Positions 29,543 through 40,040 of a stretch of DNA of 64,000 nt are shown here, piece by piece. Below the pieces are notes generated by a model. It was not told the DNA's origin and made no database searches. It saw only the letters and a program-made list of their open reading frames with translations. Every line of letters begins with the position of its first letter. Positions within the stretch are counted from its first letter, which is position 1. The position numbers and the translations under genes are program-made. This DNA is from Rhynchopus sp. YZ270_cl-10 (Eukaryota > Euglenozoa > Diplonemea > Diplonemida > Diplonemidae). Where the stretch lies: the NCBI GenBank assembly GCA_964035575.1, contig OZ037840.1:930001-994000 (forward strand), in the 5' to 3' direction.

Positions 29543-31666
29543 ATGGGGTGGCTTGAGGGCGTGGTGTCGCTGGATGGGACGCTTGACAAGAATGAGCGTA
29601 AGAAGCGGATGCTGTTCTTGTTGTTCATGTCTGTGTCGTCGACATTTATCCTGCTGTATATAGGGATATTAATCAACCACACTGTGGTGCGTGCGTTCGA
29701 GTTGGGTGCGCTCTTCATCGAGGTAGCTTGGAACATATACGTTGTGATACATGTCTGCTGCAAACGTCCGCTTGTGGAGAGACTCATTTTGTGCACAGGT
29801 ATTAGCATGTCATTTACACTGCTGTGCACGGACCTGACGGCGAGGACAATATCGCAAACCAGGTGGCCCTGTCTTGTGCTTGTGGCAGACTTCTTCCTCG
29901 TGATGCAGGTGAATGATCGGATTGTGTCCATACTTGCGGTGACGACCATATGCTACCTTGTCGTCATGGCGTTCGAAGACGTCTTCAGGTTCGGAATCTT
30001 CGATCTGCCAGGCCTCATCCCACAGGAGGGTGCGTTTGGAAGGAAGGAACACCTGCGTAGGATGACAGACTGCTCGACCCCTCCCTGTGCCGTGTCGGCG
30101 AACGTGGCCTCTGATGAGCTTATGATGTCAGTTGTTGTATTTCTTCTCGACTTTCTCGCAACCAGAGGCTTCGCTCGGAGTATCCTGAAGGAGCAGGCAG
30201 CAATGGAGAGGACGATCAGTGTGGTGCAGGAGATTGCGAGTCTGCTTGCCAAGTACGATGTGGAGGGTGTGGCGGAGATGCTGAAGGTGCAAAGGGACGA
30301 GCTCCCAGAGGAGATGCACGCAACACTGCAGAGGATGGAGGAGAACCTGCGGAAGTACCGTCCCTACCTCCCTGCAGCGCTGTTTGAGGAGGAGGGTGGT
30401 GCGCCAAGCGCGTCTGTGCCGCCACCTGTGCTTGAGAACGACGTGGGAACGATTGTCTTTACAGACATCCGTTCGTCGACATCGATCTGGGAGTGTGCGC
30501 CAGAAGGGATGTGTGCTGGGCTGAAGATCCACAACGCTGTGCTGCGTGAGGTGATGCAGGTGTTTGGTGGGTACGAAGTGAAGACAATCGGCGACGCCTT
30601 CATGGTTGCCTTCGCATCAACAGCTGACGGTGTGAACTTTGGCCTGAAGGTGCAGGAACGTCTTCGTGAAGCAAACTGGCCTGCGTCGCTGCTTGAGGAG
30701 GCACCGATCTGTGCTGAACAGGGACCACTTTGGGGTGGACTGACTGTGCGCATTGGTGTGAACAGTGGTCCTGTGACTGTGGAGCAGAACACACTGACGG
30801 GACGGACAGACTACTTTGGACACACGGTGAACGTTGCGTCACGTCTTGAGAGCACATGCACGCCAGGAGCTGTAGTAGTGCCTTGTGACATGTGGACTTC
30901 TGTCTGTGGGTTGTGCACTGCTGTTGCTAGTGAGGCTGAAGCACTTGACTTGGTGGGTGTGTCACAGGCAATGCGTGTGCGTTGCTTGTGGCCTGCTTCA
31001 CTTGCGGGGCGAGCACACAACCCTCTTGCTGATGTGGACATGCGTGCACACTCAGTGACCATATCTATCAAGGGATGCGGGATGTCAGTGAAGTCACTGG
31101 GGTCATCACCTCGTAGCTCACTGGGGTCAGACACATCTCCCAAGCTGCGCACACAGCTGTGCCAAGTGATCGGCACTGTCGGTGTTGTGGACATTGAAGT
31201 GGGTGACGAATCTGCCCTGAAAGCACTGTACACAATGAACGCAGGACTTGCAACACTCACGATTGCCCTGGAGCAGAGCGGTGGGAGCCTGGTGACACTG
31301 CTTGGGAGCTGTGTGTGCGTTGGGTGGAACGTGACCCGTTCGGCACCTGCACACATGGAGAACGCAGTGCGGTTTGCACAACGGATGATGGCGAAGACTG
31401 CGTACTTCAAGGGTGCTGGTGTTGTGAGTGGTCCTGTGCAGCACGGGGACATTGGCAGCCACAAACAACGCTTTGTGACAGTGTTGGGGCACATTGTGCG
31501 ACGGAGCTGGACGCTGTGTGAAGAAGCTGTGCGTGAGGGGGGCACATGCCTTTACGAACCCGACAGCACAACACTGCCATCTGCACTTGAAGACACTCTT
31601 GTGCAACACAAGAGTGGTGGCTACAGAGTGGTTCAGGAGAGCAGGGACAGAGTGGAGTGCATTTGA
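29543..31666 (+). CDS. Adenylate cyclase, six-TM receptor-type, array copy 5
   Basis: 707 aa, same architecture with the complete catalytic set. Segments 1-2 differ most (TFILLYIGILINHTVVRAF and the following EVAWNIYV), and segment 6 reads MSVVVFLLDFLATRG. The inter-domain linker is the shortest of the intact copies. The 3' UTR start matches copy 4 (tggatagttgcactatatcag). Confidence 0.92.
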   Translation: MGWLEGVVSLDGTLDKNERKKRMLFLLFMSVSSTFILLYIGILINHTVVRAFELGALFIEVAWNIYVVIHVCCKRPLVERLILCTGISMSFTLLCTDLTARTISQTRWPCLVLVADFFLVMQVNDRIVSILAVTTICYLVVMAFEDVFRFGIFDLPGLIPQEGAFGRKEHLRRMTDCSTPPCAVSANVASDELMMSVVVFLLDFLATRGFARSILKEQAAMERTISVVQEIASLLAKYDVEGVAEMLKVQRDELPEEMHATLQRMEENLRKYRPYLPAALFEEEGGAPSASVPPPVLENDVGTIVFTDIRSSTSIWECAPEGMCAGLKIHNAVLREVMQVFGGYEVKTIGDAFMVAFASTADGVNFGLKVQERLREANWPASLLEEAPICAEQGPLWGGLTVRIGVNSGPVTVEQNTLTGRTDYFGHTVNVASRLESTCTPGAVVVPCDMWTSVCGLCTAVASEAEALDLVGVSQAMRVRCLWPASLAGRAHNPLADVDMRAHSVTISIKGCGMSVKSLGSSPRSSLGSDTSPKLRTQLCQVIGTVGVVDIEVGDESALKALYTMNAGLATLTIALEQSGGSLVTLLGSCVCVGWNVTRSAPAHMENAVRFAQRMMAKTAYFKGAGVVSGPVQHGDIGSHKQRFVTVLGHIVRRSWTLCEEAVREGGTCLYEPDSTTLPSALEDTLVQHKSGGYRVVQESRDRVECI

Positions 31667-31692
31667 TGGATAGTTGCACTATATCAGTTTGG

Positions 31693-32438
31693 TGTTGAGG
31701 TGGACTTCAGCGATAAATGCCCCTTATGCCTCGTACAGGTTACATGACACACACCACCTACTGTAGCACTGCATAACAGTGCACACACCGGCGTTCACTG
31801 CACTACATGCGTCGGCCATCAGCCTCTATGGCAACGGGCTACCCACCTGCTTTGTGCTGCACGGCATTGTGCCCTCCAATGTGAGCAAGTTAACGGTGAA
31901 GGCGGTACAGTCTCTTCTCCTCGATGCCGTCACCACGATCGACACGACCCTCTCAAATCCAGCGGATGTGGCCCCGGCCGTGCACCCTTTTGGGATCTCA
32001 CATTTGCTGTGTCGCTAAACGGGATACCCCACTTGCGCGCTTATGTGACCAATTTGCAACCTAGTTTTTCCTCCAGCTATAGGGAGGCGTTCACTGAAAG
32101 CTTTCCTGTGGTGGGTGATTGCGCCAGAGTGGAGCAAAGAACTCCGCGATGTGTCGTGTGTCGAGCCCGCGGTCGACTTCGAATTGCGCACAAATTTCTT
32201 CCTCGCCAAACAGACCTCTAACATCCGCGAGCGTGGGCGGGCCATGCAAAGGCTCATCGTCAAGGCTAACCGTGCGCCATTCCCTGGTGTGAAGAGGGAT
32301 CGTGTGCACTCCCTCCGTTCCGTCGGCGCCCACTGCTTACAGTTTCGCTGTAAACCACTCCCAAGCGCAACACCGGGTTCGATAACCCGCGGAGTGTCAG
32401 TGCCTGCGTCCCAGAGGCGTTTGCACTGTCAACTTCAC
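31693..32438. pseudogene. Insertion between copies 5 and 6 with decayed coding sequence
   Basis: ~745 bp absent from the other intergenic spacers; homology to them resumes at ttttgattctgttatt. Open stretches in different plus frames (31779-32018, 32009-32221, 32115-32444) have protein-like, higher-GC composition, for example EWSKELRDVSCVEPAVDFEL, and look like pieces of one decayed gene. No family recognised. Confidence 0.35.
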
Positions 32439-32795
32439 TTTTGATTCTGTTATTAGTTCTGTTAATTACACAGTGCAACATTTGAGTGAAGCTCAAAGCA
32501 TGCACATAAAATGAATGAAATGAGATCCAAGACATACTACAGTATCTCCCCTCCCCTCTTTTCCGAACACTCCTTGCTCTTTCTGCCTGCACATGGCACT
32601 TCTGCATAGACCCTGCTGTGTCTGTTCTTTCGTGACAAAGCAGTGCTGGCATGCCACGTCTCTCCTTCAGGAGGCCGCTCGGTAGGTCATTTGGCATTAT
32701 TTACATGGGAGAGGAAGGAGCGTCGTGCGCTCTGTACATGAGTGTGATGGTAAACGAGACAATCACTTTATACACATTCAGGATACACAGACAAA
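32439..32795 (+). promoter_or_regulatory. Full 5' flank of cyclase copy 6
   Basis: Nearly identical to the copy 3 flank over its whole length, though the gene it precedes is broken. Confidence 0.55.
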
Positions 32796-34864
32796 ATGGG
32801 GTAGCTTGAGGGCGTGCTGTCGCTGGATGGGACGCTTGACAAGAATGAGCGTAAGAAGCGGATGCTGTTCTTGCTGTTCATCACTAGCACAGCTACGTTC
32901 GCTCTGGTGGCGGTGTGTACTACCTCCAGCGTTGCGCGGGGTCCCTTCGCGATGGCTGCGTTCTTGGTTCAGTTCGTTGTGAGTGTGCACGCGATGCTTC
33001 ACGTCTTCTGCAAACGTCCGCTTGTGGAGAGACTCATTTTGTGGACAGGCATTGGCCTCTCAGTTACAGTGTTGTGCTTGGACCTGACGGCGAGGGGCAT
33101 CTCCGAGAGTATTTGGCCTGCTCTTGTGCTTGTGGCAGACTTCTTCCTTGTGATGCAGGTGAATGATCGGATTGTGTCCATACTCGTGGTGACGACCATA
33201 TGCTACCTTGTCGTCATGGCGTTCGAAGACGTCTTCAGGTTCGGAATCTTCGATCTGCCAGGCCTCATCCCACAGGAGGGTGCGTTAGGGAGGAAGGAAC
33301 ACCTGCGTAGGATGACAGACTGCTCGACCCCTCCCTGTCCCCTGCCGGCGACAGAGGCCAGTGAGAAGTTTCTTATGGCGACCACTATATTCGTTGTGGA
33401 TTTACTCGCAACCAGAGGCTTCGCTCGCACCATTCTAAAAGAGCAGGCAGCAATGGAGAGGACGATCAGTGTGGTGCAGGAGATTGCGAGTCTGCTAGCA
33501 AGGTACGACGTGGAGGGTGTGGCGGAGATGCTGAAGGTGCAAAGGGACGAGCTCCCAGAGGAGATGCACGCAACACTGCAGAGGATGGAGGAGAACCTGC
33601 GGAAGTACCGTCCCTACCTCCCTGCAGCGCTGTTTGAGGAGGAGGGTGGTGCGCCAAGCGCGTCTGTGCCGCCACCTGTGCTTGAGAACGACACGCGAAC
33701 GATTGTCTTTACAGACATCCGTTCGTCGACGTCGATCTGGGAGTGTGCGCCAGAAGGGATGTGTGCTGCGTTGAAGATCCACAACTCTGTGCTGCGTGAG
33801 GTGATGCAGGTGTTTGGTGGGTACGAAGTGAAGACAATCGGCGACGCCTTCATGGTTGCCTTCGCATCAACAGCTGACGGTGTGCACTTTGGCCTGAAGG
33901 TGCAGGAACGTCTTCGTGAAGCAAACTGGCCTGCGTCGCTGCTTGAGGAGGCACCGATCTGTGCTGAACAGGGACCACTTTGGGGTGGACTGACTGTGCG
34001 CATTGGTGTGAACAGTGGTCCTGTGACTGTGGAGCAGAACACACTGACGGGACGGACAGACTACTTCGGACACACTGTGAACGTTGCGTCACGTCTTGAG
34101 AGCACATGCACGCCAGGAGCTGTGGCTGTGCCCTCGGACCTGTGGACTTCTGTCTGTGGGTTGTGCACTGCTGTTGCTGGTGAGGCTGAAGCACTTAGCT
34201 TCAAAGGTGTGCATGACACGATGTTCGTGCGTTGCTTGTGGCCTGCTTCACTTGCGGGGCGAGCACACAACCCTCTTCCCGACGGGGACACATTGTCATG
34301 GAATACTGTACCCTCGCTTGCTTCAGGCATAGGCACTTTATCGTCACGCACTCTCTCAGAAGTTTTGACACCCGCTGTGCGTGAAGTGACCGGCACTGTC
34401 GGTGTTGTGGACATTGAAGTGGGTGACGAATCTGCCCTGAAAGCACTGTACACAATGAACGCAGGACTTGCAACACTCACGATTGCACTGGACCAGAGCG
34501 GTGGGAGCCTGGTGACACTGCTTGGGAGCTGTGTGTGCGTTGGGTGGAACGTGACCCGTTCGGCACCTGCACACATGGAGAACGCAGTGCGGTTTGCACA
34601 ACGGATGATGGCGAAGACTGCGTACTTCAAGGGTGCTGGTGTTGTGAGTGGTCCTGTGCACACGGGGACATTGGCAGCCACAAACAACGCTTTGTGACAG
34701 TGTTGGGGCACATTGTGCGACGGAGCTGGACGCTGTGTGAAGAAGCTGTGCGTGAGGGGGGCACATGCCTTTACGAACCTGACAGCACAACACTGCCGTC
34801 TGCACTTGAAGACACTCTTGTGCAACACAAGAGTGGTGTCTACAGAGTGGTTCAGGAGTGCTAG
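32796..34864 (+). pseudogene. Adenylate cyclase copy 6, broken
   Basis: The usual ATG at 32796 is followed by GGG and then TAG at 32802, where every other copy has TGG (Trp3). The frame is otherwise open to ~34660, where one G is missing relative to the other copies (gtgcacacgggg against gtgcagcacgggg), so the frame ends at 34697. Restoring the paralog frame, the 3' end reads to a stop at 34862 with a shorter C-terminus. Membrane segments 1-3 are the most divergent of the array (TSTATFALVAVC), while the catalytic core is intact. It is probably a recent pseudogene. Confidence 0.85.
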
Positions 34865-35276
34865 GGACACAGTTGAGTAGACTATTGTTAACGTCATCGC
34901 TACACGAGGCTTAGTAAATGAGGCACATTGTGTTATTCAATTTCCAACTTCTGTTGGTAATATTCTTGTCAGCTTGGTGCTTATGTTGTTCCTGTCGAAA
35001 CCGGCTTTGACATCCGGGACGATCTATGCCAATATATTTCGGCCCCCGCACTTGGTTGCTCGAGGCCACTACAGAATGAATATTTTAGGTACACTGTGAC
35101 GAGAGACCTTTGTATTTCAATGCAAAGCATTTTTCTACTCTTCTTTTGTACGGTCCAGATGAATGCTTTCGAAACCTTTTTGCTCTACAACCTCCTCCCC
35201 TGTACGCTCCCTCCCTTCCACACTACCTACCCATCAAACAGCACTTTCTTGCACCCCTTACCTCTGTGTCTCAACA
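34865..35276. other. Intergenic, C/T-rich leader of the next gene
   Basis: No gene. The last ~110 bp are rich in C and T (ctccctcccttccacac), as seen before other genes here, and probably form the 5' UTR and trans-splice region. Confidence 0.4.
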
Positions 35277-36437
35277 ATGTCTGCACCAGAAACCGACAGC
35301 AACCCGCACTCCCTTAACCCCCGCAGCCGCCCCCAGGGTACAGCCATACCTACACCATACAGCCCCACCCACCGCAGCGCGCAAACCCGCTCCTCGCTTT
35401 CCTCCACTTCTTACTGGGCAGACCTTAACCCGGAACTTAGCGTGGAAGGGGAGTGCATGATGCACACCTATGACGATCTCGATCCTTTCATTGTTTCAGA
35501 AGCGGAGCAGCTTCGTCTCCGAGATTCGTTGGCGCGAGATGGCTACGTTGTGTACCGTCCCCAATGGGAGGACGACGTTATCTCTGCGCTCCGCAAGGGT
35601 GTGCATGCGCTTGATGCGAAGGGCTGGCAGGCGTCGTTTGCTTCAGTATACGACGAAGCGTGGATGGTGGCATATCTTTTACAAGATGTCGTCTCCGCAG
35701 CGACAGGAGGGAAAAAGATTTTCAACCACGACTGGCTCGGATACCTTGTAGAATCTGGCGAGGCAGGCATGCCACCACACCGCGACTTTCCACGCTGCCC
35801 GGAAGACTCATGGCATGACTCCGCAAAAACACTACCAAAAATGGCAACTGTCTGGCTCGCTCTCTCCGATGCGACACCAGAAAACTCTTGTCTCTACTTT
35901 CTCCCTGCGAACAAAGACGAAAAATACCGCTCCAACGACTGCGAATCCGCGCACCATCTTTTCACCAACCCAGAAATGTTTCAAGACATCGTCGCGGTCC
36001 CCTTAAAGGCGGGGGAAGTATTGATCTTTTCTCATAGAGTGTACCATTGGGGCTCCGCGGTAACACCGAATGCTGTAGAACCTAGAGTGGCGCTGGCAAT
36101 GGGTTTTAGTGACCCCGATTATAAGGCACCGCACCTGAGAGGGGAGGTGGGGGTAGCAAATGACTTTCCTCCATTGTCGCATCGGGTAGCGTTGTGTGCG
36201 GCGCAAATGCTTATATACAATAAGCGTCATGCAGGGCCGTGGCCGTTGACGCACAGTATCCAGGCGGATATGGCAACGTTGCTGACACTGCGGAACGTCT
36301 TCCAGGCAGAGGAAGGTGCGGTTCAAGATGAGTACTGCGCGACAGTGCGCAAGTCTCCAATAATACCGCATCTTTTGCAGGCAGAAAAACACTATAAATC
36401 AGGCAGTGTGCACAAAGAGGTGGTTCTAGAGGAGTAG
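35277..36437 (+). CDS. Phytanoyl-CoA dioxygenase (PhyH) family protein
   Basis: 386 aa from the ATG at 35277; an in-frame ATG at 35163 would add 38 Ser/Pro/Thr-rich residues inside the C/T-rich leader, so I prefer the later start. Residues 1-45 are Ser/Pro-rich and probably disordered. The double-stranded beta-helix carries the Fe(II) triad H168-x-D170 (PPHRDF) and H257 (VYHWGS), with R270 (EPRVAL) placed to hold 2-oxoglutarate. The family hydroxylates lipids and other small molecules; the substrate here cannot be told. No clear peroxisomal tripeptide: the C-terminus is VVLEE. Confidence 0.85.
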   Translation: MSAPETDSNPHSLNPRSRPQGTAIPTPYSPTHRSAQTRSSLSSTSYWADLNPELSVEGECMMHTYDDLDPFIVSEAEQLRLRDSLARDGYVVYRPQWEDDVISALRKGVHALDAKGWQASFASVYDEAWMVAYLLQDVVSAATGGKKIFNHDWLGYLVESGEAGMPPHRDFPRCPEDSWHDSAKTLPKMATVWLALSDATPENSCLYFLPANKDEKYRSNDCESAHHLFTNPEMFQDIVAVPLKAGEVLIFSHRVYHWGSAVTPNAVEPRVALAMGFSDPDYKAPHLRGEVGVANDFPPLSHRVALCAAQMLIYNKRHAGPWPLTHSIQADMATLLTLRNVFQAEEGAVQDEYCATVRKSPIIPHLLQAEKHYKSGSVHKEVVLEE

Positions 36438-36777
36438 ACCAGCTGATAAAAAGACCCTGGACGGAACGGAATAAAACATTTTTTTTCTTTGAAAGCCAAT
36501 CTGGATTGAGGGTTACAGTTCTGAACCCCCTCATCCATATTAACATTTACGACCCTCATAACAAAAATATTATTCCAAAAAAAGAAAATTGAGAAAATTA
36601 CCCCTTTTTGACCCCCCTCTTTGCACTTTCCCCCACTTTCCCCATTTCTTTACAGGACCATTTTGTATATTTTTGGTAATTTTTTTTTCCATCACATTTT
36701 CCCTCCTCCCCCTCCAAGACACTTTTTTTCACTTTTTTTGTCCCCTTTTTTATAACTTTTCTTCCAACCCCCCTCCA
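36438..36777. other. Intergenic, C/T-rich leader
   Basis: 340 bp, the second half strongly pyrimidine-rich (cattttccctcctccccctcc). No gene. Consistent with a trans-splice acceptor region before the next start. Confidence 0.4.
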
Positions 36778-38883
36778 ATGGTCAACATAATATGCGATGA
36801 CGGACCTACCTTCGCAGAACTAAAGCAGAATGTGTTCTTCACCGAAAAGCGTCTCGCGTTGCTTCTGGAGTCAAAATTCCACCCCGAGATGGCGCAATGG
36901 GTGAAGGAGAAGATCTTTGTCCGCACGGAGTGCAAAAACGAATGCGTCGTTTGGGTAGAAAAGCTCGAAAAATGCATCACAGGGAAGATGCGCGGGCTGT
37001 GGCACGCGATGAGGATCGTCCAGGCCTTCAACGTCGAGGTGAATTTACAGTCCTTAGTTGGGTCCGAATGGTACGAAATGCCGAAAACCTCTTCCACACA
37101 AGACGCAGCACACCTCATAAACCGCATCCGGGAACTAGGCCTTCTCGTCCCCGGCAATGAATCACGCATTCCACCAGCAGAAGACGTTGCGCGCCTCACC
37201 TCACAATTCAAAGCAATTGACTGGAGCGTTCAAGACATGGAGCGATTTTCAGAGGCGCTGAAGGCAAAAGAACGGTTACTCTTGGAGGTGTCTGAACTGA
37301 CCAAAACCTTGCATGAAGTTGCCTGGGGCTGCTCCATCCACGAAGCGCACAAAGAAGAGCTCAGAAGAAAGGCGCGTGAATCCGAGGAGCACGGTGAGAT
37401 GGATATGTACGCACAGTTCACTCAAGAAGAGATCGATGCGAGCGAAGCGCTCATGCAACTTCTTCTTTTCAAACTTCAGACGACAGAGAGTAGCCAGGCG
37501 GAAAATACGTTAAAAAGAAGGAATAACGTTTCGCAATGGAAGCTGGCTGCTGCGCAGTTGGAGACACTTAAAGAACATAAAGTTGAAAGACAGTCAGAAT
37601 GCCTTCGTGATAAAGAGCGTATCGCAAGGGGTCTGCAGTACGAAGCAAAGCGTGATGAAGATGCGCGGGAAGACTTCAACAAACGGAAGAAACAGTTTGA
37701 AGACCGGCTGGCCTATCTAAACAGAAACCAAGATGAATTAGCTGTCGATTTGGAGGAACTTTGCGAAAAATTTAAGGTCATCGAAGACAAGCTTGCGTCC
37801 CTCACTGGGCATCGTGAGGAGGCGATCAAAGCGAGGGTGGAAATGATCGAGACCGAAATGCAGCGGGTTGCTGACTACCAAGAATTTGTGGAATGCGCCA
37901 AAAAGCATATTTCTTATGTAGATTCGACACAACGCATGGCAGATGAAAGCGCCGCTTTGATTGGCAGCCTTCAACGTTTCCTCATGAACGAACAAGAATA
38001 CGATGGTCACGACTTTCACGAAACAACTAAACTCCTTCACGACACAAAGCAGCAGACCCTCCGCCAGCTCAACGTATGCTATGTAGATTATTGTACGAGG
38101 GTGATGCGAGTTTCCCTTCAGCTTGACGTTCAAATTCGCGAAACCGAACAAGAAGCGAGCCGCTACCAAATGCAAGCAGAGTGCCGCAAGGAAACGCTCA
38201 ACCCCGAGGCAAAGCGCTACGTGGTTGCAGCTAAGGAAGTGCTCCTCAAACGTGAAGCCCTACGCACACAACGCAGTGCCATCCTCTCGAAGCTTGACTT
38301 TGTCAAGAACAACTACCTCAAAAAGGTCAAGGAGGAGCTCCCACAACACGAAATCGTTGAACCCGATCAAGAAATTGAAGAAATGCTTCTCAACCGCAGA
38401 GACGATCTGCTTACCATGCGCGAACAGTTGGTGCACAGTGCAGAACGGCAGATCCTTGATGAGCGTGAGGACATCTTAGCCACCGGAGATAAAATCGCGG
38501 AGGAAAAAGACATCGGAGCGAACCGGCAGGTCAAACGGGAGCGCAAGGTAAACGCCGACACCCTAGTTGATGACGCTTCTGTCCAGGATGGTGTCGAAAG
38601 CGCTGCGGGTGGTCCCCCTAAGGACGACCTCCCCGAAAAGAAGGAGCCCCGACGCGAGCACCGTGGTGTCGCTGCCGCGCACGACGTTCGCATGAAGACC
38701 CTCAGCCTCGCCACAGTGGACCCCGCGGCGACTGAAGCACCCCGTCCAGAGGACACCGACACTCCCGCAAGACGTCTTCTCGTGCACGACCTGGCTGTCA
38801 CCTCAACCCCGAAGACCATTCGTCCATTGGAGGAAAAGTATGGGCAAGGTCTCTTCCCAGCCATCACCGAGGAGGAGAAGTGA
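36778..38883 (+). CDS. Paraflagellar rod family protein
   Basis: 701 aa from the ATG at the end of the pyrimidine-rich leader. Mostly alpha-helical coiled coil from ~140 to 580. The middle and C-terminal parts align by eye with trypanosome PFR proteins: VADYQEFVECAKKHI against VEYQQFLDVCGQHKK, ETLNPEAKRYVVAAKEVL against the ETFDPNAKKHADAKKEL region, and the VEPDQEIEEMLLNRRDDLL region against the HPVEEVQEENLGRRSKM region. PFR proteins build the lattice beside the axoneme in euglenozoan flagella. The last ~110 residues are Pro/Asp/Lys-rich and unlike trypanosome PFR1/2, so this may be a PFR-related component rather than an orthologue of either. Confidence 0.8.
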   Translation: MVNIICDDGPTFAELKQNVFFTEKRLALLLESKFHPEMAQWVKEKIFVRTECKNECVVWVEKLEKCITGKMRGLWHAMRIVQAFNVEVNLQSLVGSEWYEMPKTSSTQDAAHLINRIRELGLLVPGNESRIPPAEDVARLTSQFKAIDWSVQDMERFSEALKAKERLLLEVSELTKTLHEVAWGCSIHEAHKEELRRKARESEEHGEMDMYAQFTQEEIDASEALMQLLLFKLQTTESSQAENTLKRRNNVSQWKLAAAQLETLKEHKVERQSECLRDKERIARGLQYEAKRDEDAREDFNKRKKQFEDRLAYLNRNQDELAVDLEELCEKFKVIEDKLASLTGHREEAIKARVEMIETEMQRVADYQEFVECAKKHISYVDSTQRMADESAALIGSLQRFLMNEQEYDGHDFHETTKLLHDTKQQTLRQLNVCYVDYCTRVMRVSLQLDVQIRETEQEASRYQMQAECRKETLNPEAKRYVVAAKEVLLKREALRTQRSAILSKLDFVKNNYLKKVKEELPQHEIVEPDQEIEEMLLNRRDDLLTMREQLVHSAERQILDEREDILATGDKIAEEKDIGANRQVKRERKVNADTLVDDASVQDGVESAAGGPPKDDLPEKKEPRREHRGVAAAHDVRMKTLSLATVDPAATEAPRPEDTDTPARRLLVHDLAVTSTPKTIRPLEEKYGQGLFPAITEEEK

Positions 38884-38987
38884 AGAGAAGGGGAAGGAGG
38901 GAGGGGGGAGATCGTAAAAAGGAGGGTGTATTTTTTTTTTTCCAGAAGTGTTTCATTGTGCGGGAGGTTGTGTTCCTCTTTATTTTT

Positions 38988-39088
38988 AAAGGGGAAACGA
39001 CAAAATGTGGACTCTATAAATGTGGATTACGACAAATCCGGACGAATAGTCCACATTGTCGCATAATGCACATTGTCGTTTCCCCTTT
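38988..39088. mobile_element. 101-bp MITE
   Basis: Perfect 16-bp ends AAAGGGGAAACGACAA and its mirror (39073-39088). Subterminal AATGTGGACT/AGTCCACATT also pair, so the unit can fold into one hairpin. It lies in the presumed 3' UTR of the paraflagellar rod gene. Confidence 0.65.
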
Positions 39089-39693
39089 TTGTTAAAGGTT
39101 GGCCTTTTCAGGTTGATTTGTATTGTAGATTCGGTTTAATTTATGTATTTTTTTAAAATGGGAATACTATTCCAATATTTCGTTCTTTGTGCACACCGTT
39201 GCAACGTAATAATATATTAAGAGCAGACTCTGGGAGGGAAGGATGGGGGAGGTTTTATCTTTCAGTCCGCAGACTATCCTTTTTTTTCCCCCCTCAAGGG
39301 ATGCGTTGGTGTGCAAACATTCTTTCGCCCTCCCCTTCCTCTCTTTTCCACCCTTTCCCCACTAATTTGAACACAAAAAAATGCTTTTTCAAGCGTTATC
39401 TTCGCCCTCCTACAAAAAAAACACCCTTTTTCAACAAAAAAGACCACACTTCATTTTTACCCCTATCCCCCCCTCCTCCTCCACCACCTCTTAACTTACA
39501 AAGTTACTACAGTGAAATACAAGGGACGCTGGAAAGGACCCCCAAGCCTGTTCAGCTCAGGAAGTCATGATCCTGAGTTCGAGTGATCCCCGTTCGTTGA
39601 CTTCACGAGTGGAAGCGGGAGGAAGACGTATCAGCGATTTCCAGGAGGGCGGGTCACGTGTATTACTCGTTCGCGGGGATACACGTTGTCATG

Positions 39694-39888
39694 CACGGTG
39701 GCCAATTTGAGTGGGAGAGCGTCAAATTTTTGACGTTTTTTGGGGAGAGCGTACGCTCTCCCAGCGGGAGAGCGTCTGGTAGCCACTGGGTGTGGAGACG
39801 CTCTTCCAGACGCACTCCGGGAGAGCAATTACAAACCTGTATTTTCGTCCACTTTTGACGACTCTCCCACATCAAACTGGCCACCGTG
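39694..39888. mobile_element. 195-bp MITE with GGGAGAGCGTC iterons
   Basis: The ends CACGGTGGCCAATTTGA and their mirror (to 39888) differ at one base plus a short offset. The interior repeats GGGAGAGCGTC in both orientations, including the 20-bp palindrome centred at ~39751. The ends resemble Tc1/mariner MITEs; the right flank begins TA, the left flank reads TG. Confidence 0.6.
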
Positions 39889-40040
39889 TAGTTTTCAAAA
39901 AACAAAAACAACAACAACTTCAAAACCCCCCCCCCCTCATCTACCCCCCCTTTTCACAGAAAAATAACTTTACCAAACGAGGGGAGCCTCCCCCCCTCCT
40001 CAAACCCCCCCTCCCCTAATCCCCTCCAAGAACAAACACT

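Larger units (their letters stand above)
38884..40040. other. Intergenic with two miniature elements
   Basis: Contains the hairpin elements at 38988-39088 and 39694-39888. The final 140 bp are C-rich (cccccctcatctacccccc) and lead to the P450 start. No gene recognised in the remainder. Confidence 0.45.

Noticed and set aside
39552-39595. tRNA-like stretch (agctcagg ... gttcgagtgatcc)
   Set aside because: Box A- and box B-like words are only ~23 nt apart and no acceptor or anticodon stem can be formed, so it is not a tRNA gene and too weak for a tRNA-derived SINE.
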